This document shows, piece after piece, positions 32,501 to 46,900 of a DNA stretch of 64,000 bases. Position 1 is the first letter of the stretch. The number at the start of each line of letters is the position of its first letter. A model generated the notes under the pieces. The model was not told the DNA's origin and searched no databases. It was given only the letters and a program-made list of their open reading frames with translations. Origin of the DNA: Anisakis pegreffii (lineage: Eukaryota > Nematoda > Chromadorea > Rhabditida > Anisakidae); the NCBI GenBank assembly GCA_035041965.1, contig JAPYMA010000792.1, positions 1 to 64,000 on the forward strand. Direction: 5' to 3'. Position numbers and translations under genes: made by a program.

Positions 32501-35500
32501 TTATTGTATCAATATTGTAAAGGTAGCGCTCGAATTATGACAAAAAAATATTTCCTCGTATGTTTATGATATTTGAAGGTTTCACAACAACAGAGCCAAC
32601 ACTATGGGCCGGTACGTTGAAGAATGGTGCGTTGGTGCAAATAACACCAACAAAAGTGACGATGGTGTTGAAGAATGAGATAAGCAATTGGACACCAACA
32701 TCGAGTATCTCAGTTGTATCCATGAATGAATTGAGTGGTCAGTTGGTGTTGGGTTGTGGTAATCAGCTGAATTATCTGATGATAGCTGATCAGATTAAAC
32801 TGATCGCGAGTGTGGAGTGTGAATATGAGGTGGCTTGCGTGGACATCAGTTCCGTTGGTTTGTTTTTTGGTTCCGTTGCAATCTTATTTCAGTTACTAAA
32901 GCTTTGCTTTTGCGTAACGATTTTTGTACGTTTGATTCAAATGAATAGAACGATTGAATGTGTCGTTCGAGTTTTGTTGACATCGCCTCTGAGTATCAAT
33001 GTTTATTTTGTAGGCACCGAAAGTGAATCAAAATTATGCGCGTTGGCCTATTGGACAGATATGTCGGTAGCACTCAGGTCATTACCGGACTTGAAAGAGA
33101 TTGTCAGAGAGAAGTGCGGTGGTGAAATGCTGGCGAGATCGTTGTTGATCTCTCAGATGGAAGGGAATGTGTACTTGTTAGTGGCGTTGGGCGATGGAAC
33201 TCTTTATTATTATCGCATCGACATGAAAACCGGTTGGTGCATCCAGTTGATATGCTTTCGTTTCGTCAAAGACACTTCAAAATATCATATATTTGATATT
33301 CTGTAAGTGAAGTGACGAATCATTGAAGGTGCTTTAACGGAGCCAAAGAAAGCCACTCTGGGCACTCAGCCGATCTTGCTTAAGAAGTTTACGTCGCGGG
33401 GAATCAGAAACGTTTTTGCGTGCAGCGATCGACCGACAGTAATATATTCATCCAATCAAAAAGTCGTATTTTCAAATGTGAATCTCAAGCTCGTAACTCA
33501 TATGTGTGCGTTGAATTCAACCATCTACACAGACAGTCTCGTCTTGACTGACGGTCAAACGCTTGTAATAGGTTATTTCCTTACACTTTCACTATTTTTG
33601 TTATTGTTATTTACTGTTACTACTGTTGGGTTCGTTGACATTTTGATAGTTTTCGTAATTGATGGTTTAAGTGATAGTCTCACGTATGTTGTATTTGAGG
33701 CAGGATAGATGATATTCAAAAGTTACATATTCGAACGGTGCCCTTGGGTGAAAGCGTCTCACGGATCGCTTATCAGCCTGAGAGTGGTACGATTGCTGTG
33801 CTCGTTCAACGGACTGAGGTGGCGTTTGTTGTTCATTTTGTAATTTGGTACTCTTTATTGCATTCGTTTATTCATTACATTTTTATTTGTGAGAAAGGAG
33901 GATTGAGATGTGGACTTGTAGGTACATTGATATATATAATTTGGTGTTTGTGTGAAAGTTTTTGTTATTGACGAACTCAGTGAACGGAAATTTAAAATGC
34001 ACGATACTGAATTGCCTTTATTTGCGCAATAATTAACTTGTAACTGAAAATATTTGCAGTTTACATTGAATAATTACAAGATGTTATCGTAAGCAGTCTT
34101 GTAATGGATTGATAATTCAGTAAACGAAATTTCAGATTGTCGATTCAGAAGGTCAGCGTCATTTTGGGCAATGCGCATCGAAGATGGCAATGAGTTCATC
34201 AAGTAGCCATCCGTCTATGGCACCCACGAATCCTGCACCACCTACCGTTGAACCTGAGGAAGTGGAGGTTAGTTGCGTAGATGCTTTAATGGTTACTCGA
34301 CATGACGACGTTATTTATGATGGGAATAATTAGGTGTGTTTAAGATCTCGTCAATAGTGGTGTTTGATGCGAACACGTTCGAGATCTTGCACTCACACGA
34401 GCTCGGTAAAAAGGAGTTGGCGATGTCAATCAAGTCGTGCACTCTGGGCAACGATCCGCAGCCGTATTATGTGGTCGGAACGGCAGTTGTACATATGGAT
34501 GAAACTGAAGCGAAATTGGTTCGTTTCATTGGCAGAGTTGTTGTTGTGAGGTTGAGTTGTGCTTTTTTAAGGGTCGTTTGTTGATATTCGAAGTGAAGAC
34601 ACCAACTGAGGGCGCTAGAATGCGATTGGTTCACGACAAAGAAGTCAAGGGCGCCGTTTACTCGATTCAACTTCTAATGAGTTAGTGAAAAAAATGTCTC
34701 GTTGGATTCAGTTTTTGATTCGAACAAACGACGATTATTGTAATGGTTGTTGTTGTTCTTTTTCGTCTTTTTGAATTATTTTGTTTTCGAGTCGCAAAGA
34801 ATCAATTGAAGAAATTGTTCTTTAAAGGTAAATTGGTAGTGGCGATCAACAGTTGTGTGCGATTATTTGAATGGACTGCGGATAAGGAGTTGAAGTTGGA
34901 GTGTTCTGATTTCGATAACGTTACGGCATTGTATCTGAAGACGAAGAATGATATCGTGCTCGTTGGTGATCTGATGCGTTCTCTTTCGGTGCTTGCATAC
35001 AGACCGATGGAATCGAGTTTTGAAAAAATTGCGAGGTGAATTGAGTTTATATTGAGTGATTGATAAAATAAAATGGATATTTTTTGAGTTAATATTTATC
35101 AATCTGCAGAGATTTTGTAACGAATTGGACGACTGCATGTGAAATCATTGATATGGATTCTTTCATTGGTGCCGAAGTAATGTTTAATTTATTCACGTTG
35201 GTGAAGGACTGTAACGCTATTAATAAGGAGGAAGGCACGCGTTTACAGGTCAGTTAATCAGTCAGTCGGGTGTTTCTCATGTTGATTTGCTATGATTTTA
35301 CAATTTTGCTGTTCTATTATTTTGACGCAATAGTGATCCGTTTGAGTTTGTTGCTGATAGTGACTGATTTGTGTTTCAGGAGGCGGGTATGTACTATTTG
35401 GGTGAGTCGGTGAATACGTTCTGTCATGGATCGCTGATTGCCACACATATCGATCTATCACCGCCGTTCACTTCACCGATTCTTTTCGGCACTTCCGATG

Positions 35501-36388
35501 GTGGTCTGGGTGTTATCGTACAGTTATCGCAGCCATTTTATAAGTAAGTTCATCGCAACAGATTATACGTCAACAAAATTCATTACTCTGATTGCAAGAA
35601 TGCATTAATTGCTCTCTGTGTGATTGAATGACCTTATCCGTTGGCTTGTTGGCTTTATTCGATATGGCATCACAGGATTGATACACTTATTTCGTGACAA
35701 CTCGCTATATCCTTCCCTGGAAGAAGAGCTTTTTTTGTACTGAGCATGTGCTGCTTGGTGTTTTTAGCAGTGAAAGTGTTTCAGTTTCATACATGAATTG
35801 GAAACACGAATAGCTGGTGTGACGAAGAATTGTATGCGAATAGAGCATTCGCATTATCGAACCTTTGAGACCGAGAAGCGTATGGAGCAATCGGTGGGAT
35901 TTGTTGACGGCGATTTGGTGGAGAGCTTGCTGGATATGAGTAGACAAAGTATTGAGAGTTTAATCGATGGACTGGTTATGCCTGTTGTTAACAGTAGGTT
36001 TTGATGTGCTATTCGTGAGATGAGCAGTGAGGTGCAATTTGACTGGAATAATAGTGACATGTGAAAGTTTCTTTGATTGCTGATAGTTGTTGATAATTCG
36101 TTGATGAGTTGAACTTTTAGAAATTTAAGATGATAAGCATCTTATAATCACACGATAAATTTATTTTTTTTGTGAAATGTGTTTGTCAGAAAATCATTCA
36201 TAATATTTTCTTCATAAGAAGTTGTATTTGCAATTTTGTGTGGTATTGAATGAGGGTTATGGTTCAAACCTTAACTGTTGTTTTGTAGACAGTGGTGAAA
36301 TTTTTCTGTTATTTCAGATCAAGAACAGAGGGACGTGAGCGCAGAGGAAGTTTTGAAAATAGTTGAAGATTTGGCAAGAATTCATTGA
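29578..36388 (+). CDS. DDB1: DNA damage-binding protein 1, 19 exons
   Basis: DDB1 is the three-propeller adaptor of CUL4 ubiquitin ligases, used in nucleotide-excision repair and replication licensing. Exons: 29578-29793, 30030-30188, 30349-30478, 30761-30967, 31487-31668, 31723-31962, 32050-32242, 32579-32857, 33014-33232, 33329-33571, 33709-33818, 34136-34267, 34345-34518, 34572-34680, 34828-35035, 35110-35248, 35380-35543, 35785-35993, 36318-36388. Every phase agrees; 1127 aa (human 1140). Markers include [10 protein letters not shown] at the start, [108 protein letters not shown] and a C-terminal [19 protein letters not shown] matches the nematode version as I recall it. The exon 12 end (34267) was chosen over nearby donors by phase and alignment. 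Confidence 0.97.
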
Positions 36389-38008
36389 TTTTGAGAGGTA
36401 ATTATAAATGGCTTCGGGCAGTTTGAAGTAAATGCAGCGTTGTCGTGAAATGCGATTAGCTGTAATGTCAATGTTTTTTATTGAAAGTTGAAATGCTTCG
36501 CTGAAAAGAAATGAAAAAAAGTAATGCGGGTTGTATGTTTCGCGATGATAAATGATATGCGAACGGATCATTTCTGATGTTTTGTTTTGTTGGAATGATT
36601 GTTTTGCTTTTGTTTTGAATAGAATAGTTGAATAGTAGGTGTTAATAATGTGTGGAATTGATGCGTTTATATTGTTATTGTCATTGTTATGGTTACCGTG
36701 TTATCATCGTTGCATTGTTGTGATCGTTATCGGTATTGCGGCAGATTTGTTTCTGAGGTGTTTATCTGATTGACGCTTGATTATATTTATATTGAATCGA
36801 CCTCATCAATGAAGAAAGGCATGAATATATTAGTATTGTCATTATTGAATGGAGCAATTGTTGATTGCTTCTTAAAACGTTACGAAGCAGGGAATGGTCA
36901 CATGATGTTCTTTTTGAGATATCTGTTCTTATTTCTGAATCATAGATGTGGTTCATAAATTTGTTTTTAGGTCATTGACGTATCGATCAATGTTATGTTC
37001 ATGAATAATAGATTTATTAATATTGATATTGTTATAATTATTACTGTTACTATCATTGTTATTATTGCTGTTATTATCGTTACAGTTGTAATTATTCGTA
37101 TGGTTTTACTTAACATCGCTGATGTTACTATTGATGTTTTATGCTTGTTCGTCATGAAGGTTTCACCATTGAAAAAGGTCCTCGCAAAGACATGGTCGTT
37201 GTTATTCAGCTTCAGTAACCAAATTATATGGGAGCATTTATTCGCCAACAAATTCTGTCATACAAACCAAACTCAACAACAAATAACGATTAAAACAATT
37301 CCGTAATACACATATAGTTGCATTTTCATCACCACTTTCATAAAAATAACAAAGATATTTAACGATCACAAAATAGTCAACGCAAAAGAATGAACGCTGA
37401 CTGAGAATATATCATACTTTCGACGTTAAAATCAATAAATAACTATTATGTAAATATTTATACGAAGAATAAAGGGAATATTTTTAAGTAACATCTGAAA
37501 TGAAATGAAAAATTGAGGTTAACAACGTAAATTGCAAGGCATTTGGAATTTGGGGAACTACTGTCCCATCGTGAGTGCCAGCTCTGTGGATGAATATACT
37601 TGCGAATTATCCATGTTCAATGATGTCAGTACTAAAATAATAGGCAATGACCACAAAGACAGATCAATCTCATAAAATGATGTCGATTTTATCAGACTAG
37701 ATGTGATAAATCATAAATTTTTACGAAAGTACACATGCATTCTGGGTGCATCTAGTCACTGACAAAACCCACCATATCAAAAAGTTAATTTTCACGAACC
37801 CTCTCTCCATCAATTGATAACCTCCTGCAGTTGAACCTCAACGTATCATTTTGCAATGCCTATATCATTCCTTAAATCTTCATAACACTTTCACATGCAA
37901 TAATTACATATCGACCATGACGTATAAGAAATACGGATGGACTACTGACATGATTATTTAAGCGAAGTTCAAATTTGAAGGCGAATATAAGCAAATGGTT
38001 CGACCCAT
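36389..38008. other. 3' flank of DDB1 and MBF1; AT-rich, no gene
   Basis: No conserved coding sequence. A degenerate (RTT)-type trinucleotide tract fills about 36660-36740 and 36990-37110, creating artefactual hydrophobic ORFs on both strands. An AATAAA at 37468 is far from DDB1 and uncertain. Confidence 0.5.
36990..37110. repeat. Degenerate att/gtt trinucleotide tract
   Basis: Runs of 'attgttataattattactgt'-style triplets, imperfectly periodic at three bases. Translation gives poly-Ile/Val on + and Thr/Ile on -, as expected from such a tract. Confidence 0.65.
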
Positions 38009-38014
38009 TTTATT
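38009..38014 (-). terminator. Candidate poly(A) signal of MBF1
   Basis: AATAAA on the minus strand (tttatt on +), 54 nt past the MBF1 stop. Confidence 0.55.
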
Positions 38015-38067
38015 GATCTCCAATCACATTCTCATCATTCATCAATCGGAATTGATCAAGTCAATGA

Positions 38068-39149
38068 TCATTTCTTGCTTTTTGGTACCAGTGGCTGTCC
38101 CATGTCTTTACCTCGAAGTTTCACCCCCAAAGCACGTTCCATCTTACTGAGAATCTGAACAAAACTTTGATACTTCTGACTTCAAAACGAAAACTGGTGA
38201 AAGAAAAATAAATAGAATCGACAGAATATAAAAGAAACAAAAGTATAAAGTCGTATTAACCTATACTATTACGAACAAAACCATCAATGCGACATCAACC
38301 ACGATAGAGGAATGCATCCGATGAAAACAACAATTTAAAAGCTAATAACCTGTTGATTTGGCACAGCCTTTCCGTTTTCGTATTCAGCAACCACTTGAGG
38401 CTTTTCGTTAACACGCTGAAATATCGATCAACTTTCCAACAATTAAACCAATCCTAACCGAACCCATCGATCCATAAACTGATGTCACTAGGCTCTCACA
38501 GTACACGTCACATTCGAATCTACAGAATTTCGAACAGGTCACTTAAGGATGTAAGTATATAAAATAGAACTTAAAAACGATATTTATGTACAGTCGCTAG
38601 ATCTTTCTGCGTCCATTCCTTCGCTTGTCTGGCCTGCTGCAAGACTTTGCCGAGTGTAAGTGAGACACGTTCGTGGTGCAGTTCTTCTGTCTCTTCATCC
38701 AGTCTTTAAAAAATTCCGAATCAACTCACAAACACATAGAACGTAACCGACGTTCGCTGGTGAAACTGTGCGGGTGTTATAGCTTAACCAGCAAACGTCA
38801 GCAAAAGATGCTCTTCGCAATGTGAATAAAAGTGCGAATTGATTCTTCGCGCAATCCACCATTAACAACAAACCTTGCCGTATTCTTGTCAACAGTATGC
38901 TGTCTGTTGCCACCGGCCATCATTTTTTTGGACGTTTCAATCGCAACGCCACGTCGTTGAGCTGCATTCAGTTCCTGGACAGAGAGCAATTTTGAAGGCA
39001 ATTATGACGATGCAATTTCTCATTTGAATGCACAACTTTAAATAACTGACTGCAGTTGTCTTCAAGGTTTTGACAGCAGGGCCACGGCGATGCAACACGG
39101 TCACAGTGTTCGGATCAGTGTCCGACGCGAGGTTTCCCATCTTCGACAT
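38068..39149 (-). CDS. MBF1: Multiprotein bridging factor 1 (EDF1), 5 exons
   Basis: MBF1/EDF1 is a conserved coactivator that also binds collided ribosomes. Exons in transcription order: 39149-39051, 38974-38874, 38703-38592, 38415-38350, 38154-38068. Phases agree, giving 154 aa (human EDF1 148). Features: MBF1 N-terminal domain with [29 protein letters not shown] and [13 protein letters not shown]; then [16 protein letters not shown]; then a Cro/C1-type helix-turn-helix ([42 protein letters not shown]). The start ATG is directly preceded by AG (..gattcaag), a possible trans-splice acceptor. The gene is divergent from ATP13A1, about 1.85 kb apart. Confidence 0.97.
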
Positions 39150-40995
39150 CTTGAATCACTTGGGCTTTCGAGGAGCGCTGACTATGAAATTAACGTATCA
39201 AAAAAAAAAGACAAACTGTCACCATAAAGTACAAGTGAGTGCGAAGAAAAGTGCAAAACTCTCGTCTGTGATACATACTAAATATCACTTTCGTGCGCAA
39301 CCTTCACGGTCAGCGTTTTGTGTTTCCTAAGAGACAGTAGTAGTGTCAGTCAAAGGAATCACAACCTTGTGAACCAAATTATCTGATCCAAACTGCATTA
39401 ATTCTATGAGAATTGTTTTAAAATGCACAAAAATCACAATTTTCTGACGAAATATTGAACAAAATTGCGCAAACTATAACAATCTTGCAGTTTGGAGCCA
39501 CACTACGTACACAGCATGCGAACCACTTGAAAGAAATCGCTAGTTGTTTATGTAGGTGACCAGAAAAACTGGATTTTTTTCCTATTCGGAGGACTCTTGT
39601 GTCGACTAGTCATACAGTGCTGAATCGCAGATTTGAGTCTTTGAGAAGAGGTGATAAATTTATAAACTCAACTCGATGTAGTCAACAATATCAGTGGAAG
39701 AAATACACTGATACACAAAAACCTCAACAACTAGAGAGGGAAGATACCGATTGCCAGATGCGAGAGACACACCGCTTATTCGCATGATGCAAATATGATC
39801 AATCGCTTTTCAAAAATCAAATTCACTACAAAATCAAAAATTTGAGAAACGAATATGAGTAAATTTGAATAAATTACTGAAATAAACAGACATATAAAAA
39901 TGGTGCAATTGGAGAAAATCGGCTCCATTGAAATTTTGGCGAATCGAATTGGTAGCCGAATTGCAATTTTGGCGAATTAAAAATGTTCGTCATTCGAACG
40001 CGGGAAATTCAAAATGGTTACAAATCATCTTCACAAACACCAACCCCGTCCGGTTTCGGAAAGGAGCCGAATGGTCGCCAGAAGGCCTCCAAAGCGGCGT
40101 CTTGCGACCGCACACTTTGAACAACCAAATTTTGTTATCAATGTACTCATTAAGGAACATGCATGGTGCGAATTCTTTGGCAACTGCATGCAGAATTAGT
40201 CTCTTATCCGCAAATTACGTCATGAAAATGACGAAGAAGCTGAAAATTTCTCATAAGAAAATCTGATGTCCAGAAAACTATCGAATTCTCTCTCTAGGAC
40301 ATGGCAAACATCTCAACATAACAGAAGTGAGCCATCGATTACGCACATAATCACGTTTAGTAATAGCAATAAAACATAATCACGTTAAGTAATAGCAATA
40401 AAAAGTAGTGATTCAGTACTGACCCGGTTTGAGCGCAAAACTGATAATGGGAACGTATCGTAAAAATATTTTGCCCACCCCTCACTTTTCGGACTTTTCA
40501 TTCAGCAAACCGCTGCGCCGGCCCGTTTTTGGCGATGAGCCGAGACGCGTCGGCGTGAATGTCAGTTGCGAGCGATCCACTTTCATTTTACTTGTAATTT
40601 TTTAATTAATTAGTGGGAATTGTGTCGAATGGATATGTTATATTTGTATTTTTCACTCTGTTTTTTAAATTTTCTTTTTAAGCATCTTCTGTGTTTTAAG
40701 CTGCCTCATTTTAATGCTTATTAAAGCAATTTGAACCAGTTTTAAGACATTCAAAACGCCGTTGTGAGGAATTACTTATATTGTAAATTTTGTTTGAACG
40801 TTCGGTTTGTCCTCTGTTTAGTGAGCATTTTTGTAAAATTCGAGTCATTTTTAGTCGTAGGCTTACTATTAGATTATTTGTTATTCATACACCCATTTCT
40901 CGTTGACCTAAACAGCAAGATTACCTGATTGCAGGTATCCCATTACTCAAGTATTACTCATATTTATCCAAACGACTTGAGTAATAATCACGAAA
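39150..40995. other. Divergent intergenic region MBF1 / ATP13A1
   Basis: Holds a 29-bp direct duplication at 40346-40374 and 40375-40403 (core 'cataatcacgtt[t/a]agtaa', then 'tagcaataaaa'). A GC-richer patch lies at 40505-40560. ORFs 39599-39787 and 39928-40266 show no conserved family and overlap sequence with internal phrases such as 'ttttggcgaat'. Probable two-way promoter. Confidence 0.45.
40346..40403 (+). repeat. 29-bp tandem duplication
   Basis: Two adjacent 29-bp units differ by a single base (cacgtttag versus cacgttaag). They lie about 590 bp upstream of the ATP13A1 start. Confidence 0.85.
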
Positions 40996-43900
40996 ATGTT
41001 TGCAATTGATCAGTTAGTACAATCGATAACGCCTTACACGGTGAAACCAATCGTTGCGCATGCATACGTCGGTCCATTTATCGTATTATATGGCAGCTGG
41101 TTATATGTGTGGTGTGGATTGTATGGCATTAGTGAATACTGGGAATTGGGATGCATTGTGATGGCTGGAATTGGTTTATTGCAGGTTAGTTTTTATGCAG
41201 TTTTGTGATAATTCATGGGGAATTCATTGGTTGATCTTGGTACATGCATCGTATAATCGACTTCCGAATGCTGTATCACTCTCACAATCAGTGTTCGAAG
41301 ATATAAGAATTCTTTAAATCATGCAGAAAATGTTTTAACATTGTGGCGGTTTTCCGAAAAAGCATGCGTGTTCATCAACAAGGCACTTAACGTTTATCTC
41401 AGAGCACACTCTCAATCTTCTAGGTCTATACTGATTCTTTCATCCAGAATATTTTGGTTAATATCTCTTAATGTGAAATATAATACGTTTGGCTATTTCC
41501 TCTGAGTTTTCAATGTTTAACAGATTTTTTTTCAGGTGTTAACCGTTCTTTTTTGTCATTGGTTTGTGTCGATGAATTGTCTCTTTACGTGTTCTCATGT
41601 AAGTGATGCTAATCGTTTTCGTATTATTTGCTTGTGAATTTTGAGAACCTAAAAAATCGCTTCATTAAATTTACTGAAAATGATGTTTTCTTCATGAGAC
41701 TGTCACTGTTGATGAGAAGAAAATACTTTTGTGTTTCAAACTTATTGTTAGAATGTTTCTTATTAATATCGGTGATATCGTCGTGCTACTTTAAGGAACC
41801 CGATGTACACAAGGCAACAACTGTAAAAGTTACACCAACACCCAACAACGGATGGACTGAAATGGTACCGTTACAACGAACTAAGGTTTCTTTTCTCGCT
41901 TCTGGTCTAGTCCATCTATTACATAATGATAACTGTTGGCATCGCTTTAATTAAAGTACGCTCATAATGATTGATGTTCACTTCTCGTAATTTTCCGATG
42001 GTGTCATCTTACGGTTTGGTTCATATATTGCCATGTGTGAAGTTGAGGATTCGATATTGGAACCGAGTGGATTGTTGAATCACAGTTGTGATCAGTGGCA
42101 CTGTTTGATTTCAGTTATTTGATGGTCGATTGAAATTATGGTTCGAATTCCAAAAGGTGCATTATACGTTCGACGAGGATAAGAAGCAATTCAGATCGTT
42201 CGAATTGGACACAAATAAGCCGATGAAATATTTTCAAGAGTCAAAAGGACTCGAAACTGATGAAGCAATAGTGGAGGCAAAGCAAGATTTGGGCGATAAT
42301 CAGTGAGTTATCACCTTTGCAGCTTGCATGCACAATCATTCACACTGAACACTCAATTATCTTATCGTTAGAGTGTTCGAAATTGTTGTTGTTGTGATAA
42401 ACTCTTTTCGGTGGTTTGAAAAAAGTAACGAGAATTTGCAATTTTAGTATGGAAATGGTTATACCACAGTTTATGGAATTGTTCAAAGAGCGTGCGACGG
42501 CCCCTTTCTTCGTCTTCCAGGTTGATTCTTGGAACTGTTCTCACCCAGTAATTCAGTGAAGGATCATATTAATTTACTCAAGCTTTCGGTCACCACTTAC
42601 CCTTCTTCGAGAACAACTAAATGCTTCCTCGTCGTCATCAAATATCGCAGATTGTTTTACCCATATAACCAACGAACGTTCAGCAAATCATACGTCCTCT
42701 TGAAGATCAGCTCAGAGGTGTGGCTCGGCGATTATGTGCATAAATTTGCGTAGCTGAACCAAAGTTTTCAGGTATTTTGCGTTGGTTTGTGGTGTTTGGA
42801 AGACATGTGGTACTACTCGGTGTTCACGTTGATGATGTTGATGACATTCGAAGCAACCTTAGTAAAGCAACAACTGAAAAATATGTCGGAAATCCGAAAT
42901 ATGGGCAATAAAGCCTATCAGATCTATGCGTATCGTAATAAACGATGGAATCGAATCAAAAGTGATGAATTATTGCCCGGCGATATTGTTTCAGTTGGTG
43001 GGTTTTTGCTAATTTCATTGGATTGGTCGTTGATTTTAGGAAAAGATTATTCAGTTTTACCTAACAAAATTTGTTTGCACCAGTTTTGTTTGTTTGAAAT
43101 TTGCAAACGTATGACATTTAGTATGAGTTGAAGTTGTTTTTGTTAAGGCAGATCACCAGACGAGCAAGCGGTTCCATGTGACCTTCTTCTGTTGAGGGGA
43201 CCGTGCATTGTGGATGAGTCGATGTTGACTGGCGAAAGTGTGCCGCAAATGAAGGTGTGAATTGGGCATTTGCAAGATGTTCATTGAAACGATGCACGAT
43301 CTTTCGATTGTGTTTTTCATGCGAAAGTCTTCCATTGCAGGAACCAATTGAGGATGTCGAAAAGACGCAGTATTTTGATTTTGAATGCGACAGTCGTTTA
43401 CATGTGATTTTCGGTGGTACGAAAATCGTTCAGCACACTCCACCCGGTAATTTTTGCAGAATATGTTTCAGTTTGTAAATTGTTTAATTGGATTAAGAGT
43501 GAATGAGTTGATGGTAAAGATGTTGGGATCAACCAAAACTTGTTGTATCACTTGTTTCAAATATATGTGAACTGGTTGTATTGATAGTGAGATTATGTCG
43601 TTGTTTTTGCTGCCTCATTCCCATCTCGCTCGCTGTTCAGATAACTGAGCAAATTGTCTATCAGTTTCACTGGTTACTAAGATAATATTCGTTGTTTAGC
43701 AAAGAATGAGGCTGGAATAAAAGCACCGGACGGTGGATGCATTTGTTACGTGCTTCGAACCGGTTTCAACACGAGTCAGGGTCGTTTGCTGCGCACGATA
43801 ATGTTTGGTGTGAAACGTGTTACGGCGAACAATCGTGAAACTTTCGCATTCATTCTGTTTTTGCTGATATTCGCAATCGCCGCATCGGTTTATCTGTGGA

Positions 43901-46900
43901 TTAAAGGTGTAATTTTAAACTGAATTTAGAGTTTTGAGTTGTTCATCGTTCGTTTTGATTTCATTTTGTAGTAATGCTTTTATAATGTTTTAGTTAAATT
44001 GATAGCAGTTTCATTAACTGAATGCACTTGGTGATTGATTGTGAATTATGAATGGTTTCAGGGAGTGAGGATGAGTCACGTAGTAAATACAAACTTTTCT
44101 TGGAATGTTCGTTGATCTTGACGAGTGTTATTCCGCCCGAATTACCTATCGAGCTCTCGTTAGCGGTCAACAATTCGCTGATGGCGTTGCAGAAATTGGG
44201 TTAGTTTTTAGATGGTGTGACGATTGGTTGTTGGGGGAGGTTTTTGTTTTGGGTTATTCTTTATTGTGTTCGTATTTTGAGTGAGGAGAATAGAATCGAC
44301 TCTGTCGAGTTTGATGAATGCATTACAGGCGTGTTTTGCACTGAACCGTTCAGAATTCCGTTCGCTGGCAAAGTTGACATTTGTTGTTTCGATAAAACTG
44401 GAACGCTCACAACTGATAATCTGGTCGTTGAAGGTACATGCTCTGTTTATTTTACGATTATCTGATAATTGCTCATCGAATTACGATTGAATTCTTCTTG
44501 GTTTTGAGCTGACTTTCGTTATTTTTTATATTTACTTTTGATGATTTCGATTGATGAGTTGCTTTCAGCACTCATAAGTCGAAAATGTTTAGGAATCACG
44601 TTGGTGAACGGCGATACAGAAGACGATGACGATTTGACGATAATCCGATCACCTGCAGACGCACCAGTGGAATCGATTCAAGTTCTTGTGGCATGTCATA
44701 GTTTGGTGCGGTTTGACGAAGATCTAGTGGGTGATCCACTCGAAAAAGCATGTCTGAGTTGGGCCGAATGGAATCTTACAAAGAGTATTGTTTGATTCAT
44801 TTGTTGACTGATTCATTCTTCTCAGATTTTTTTGCTGTAGCATTCAAGTTCTAGAAGGAAGCTGTCGATTGCGCAGTGTGATATTTAATCGTTGCAACAG
44901 TGCTATTCAATATCTGTCCGTTTATTTTTGAGAGTCGGTAATGAAAAAATTGGAAATTCGTTGGGATGATGCAGTGAATGTAAATCGGTTGAACTGTCTA
45001 ATTTCATTTGGAGGGTTAACGAAATTGAGAAGAAAGATGCATTTAAGACTGCAGAGGGGAATGCAAGCGATATGCCAATGAATTGTATTCGGCTGTGAAT
45101 ATGTTCAGATGACACTGTGATACCGAAACGCTCGAAGATGTTACCGTTGAAGATATTTCACCGTTATCATTTTTCGTCAGCAATGAAGCGAATGACCGTG
45201 ATTGCGGGTTACATGCTGCCTGGAACGAGTGACACAAAGCATCTGGTGGCTGTGAAGGGAGCACCGGAAACGCTGAAGAATATGGTGATTAATGTTATTC
45301 ATTTGACAGTCAGATTGATAACCGCAAACTGCCATTAATTGTTATTAATTAATGGTGCACTGCAGTACGGATCTGTACCAGACGATTATGACAAAACCTA
45401 TCAGAAGTTGACACGTCAAGGTGCTCGTGTGTTAGCGTTGGCAATTAAAGAAGTGGGGACGTTGAGCTATCAAGAGGTAGTTTGATTTTATTTTTATTTT
45501 GGTATTATTGGAAAGGTGATAAGTTAAATTTTCGGGAAGAATCTGTTGTTTTCGTTTAAATTCAGAAAAAAATATAGTGGTTAGTGATCGGAAAATTGAT
45601 TAGATCGATTGATTGCTGAAAATATTTTTTGGGATTCTTAGATCGTTACTCGTAGAGGCATAATTTGATAACGTTGGCACATATGTGACTGGGTTTCTTA
45701 TGTCAAATTTGTGTTCGGAATGAGTTTAGTTGAATGGTGTGTTGAATAACGCTTTTTCATAACAGATTCGAGATAGGAAACGTGAAGAGTTTGAATGCGA
45801 TCTGAAATTCGTTGGTTTCGTTGTGATCTCGTGTCCGCTGAAAGCAGATACGAAAATGATCGTAAAAGAGATAATTGAATCATCTCATCGAGTCGTTATG
45901 ATCACTGGCGATAACCCGTTAACTGCATGCCACGTTGCGAAAGTACTTCGCTTCACGAACAAGTCCAAACCAGTTTTAGTTCTGGATGAACCGGATCAGG
46001 GTTACTTATTCATCATCAATTGCTTTTTTGCGGGGTGAATTTGGGGTATTCGTGGTATTGAGTCCAGTTTACTAACTGAATTAACTGCAGTTATTCAATT
46101 GCTAGATTCAATTACACTAACATATTTTTCGGACTTTGTTGATGATTTGCATTTTAATAAAACATTTTCTTAAAAAATTGTTCGGATGAATGTACCTATG
46201 TATGATCTGAGTGAAAGAAGACTGGCGTCTCGAAGGAAAATGTTTGTAGATGGTGAATCGAATTGGTCATGGAAATCAGTGAGCGGTAACGTGACAGCTG
46301 AGTTGATACCCGCCACGAAATCAGCATTGACTGATTTTATTGCCTCATATGAGTTTTGTATGACTGGAGCGGCTTTCGCGTATCTCCTTCAGAATCATCT
46401 GCAATTCCTTCGCAAAATCCTTCCGCACATCACTGTGTTCGCAAGAATGGCACCAAAACAAAAAGAACGCATCATAAATGAGTTGAAATCACTTGGCTAC
46501 ATAACGTTGATGTGTGGTGATGGCACGAATGATGTGGGGGCACTGAAGCATGCCGACGTTGGTGTCGCTCTCTTGTCACATCCGTTCGACGCCAGCAAAG
46601 TCGAAGAGAGCCTCAAAAAGAAAGAAGAAGATGCTAAGGCATTGGTTGCTGCCGGCGCACCGAACGCTCAAACAGACCACTTATCATCGCATGCTCATTC
46701 GGCACCACCCGCTGCGGCAGGCATTGCAAATGGCCCACCGAGACGATTACATTCGGCTCGACGCAATGATGCCCCTGTAGGTGCCCGGCAACTGCGACAC
46801 TCGGCAAATTCGGCGCAGAGTCCGTTCGCGAAACGCTTACATAAGATGCTGAAAGAGATGGAAGAAGAGACGCAGCTGGTGAAGCTTGGCGATGCTTCTT

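Noticed and set aside
36967..37306. Hydrophobic ORFs on both strands
   Set aside because: Both arise from the degenerate att/gtt triplet tract; composition alone explains them.
39928..40266. 112-codon + strand ORF as a gene
   Set aside because: No family resemblance, overlapping alternative frame ORF, internal repetition of 'ttttggcgaat' phrases, and no splice partners; likely chance or repeat-derived.
40474..40487. 'ttgcccacccctc' as the missing hAT end
   Set aside because: Last base differs from the expected CCCCTG terminus and it lies 14 kb away without internal element sequence; not enough to pair with 25831.
41628..41954. Separate 108-codon gene
   Set aside because: It is intron 2 read-through plus true ATP13A1 exon 3 (41796-41885).
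46186..46249. Upstream ATG as the start of a separate gene or of exon 16
   Set aside because: Phase and alignment favour the acceptor at 46248-46249; the sequence before it is intronic.
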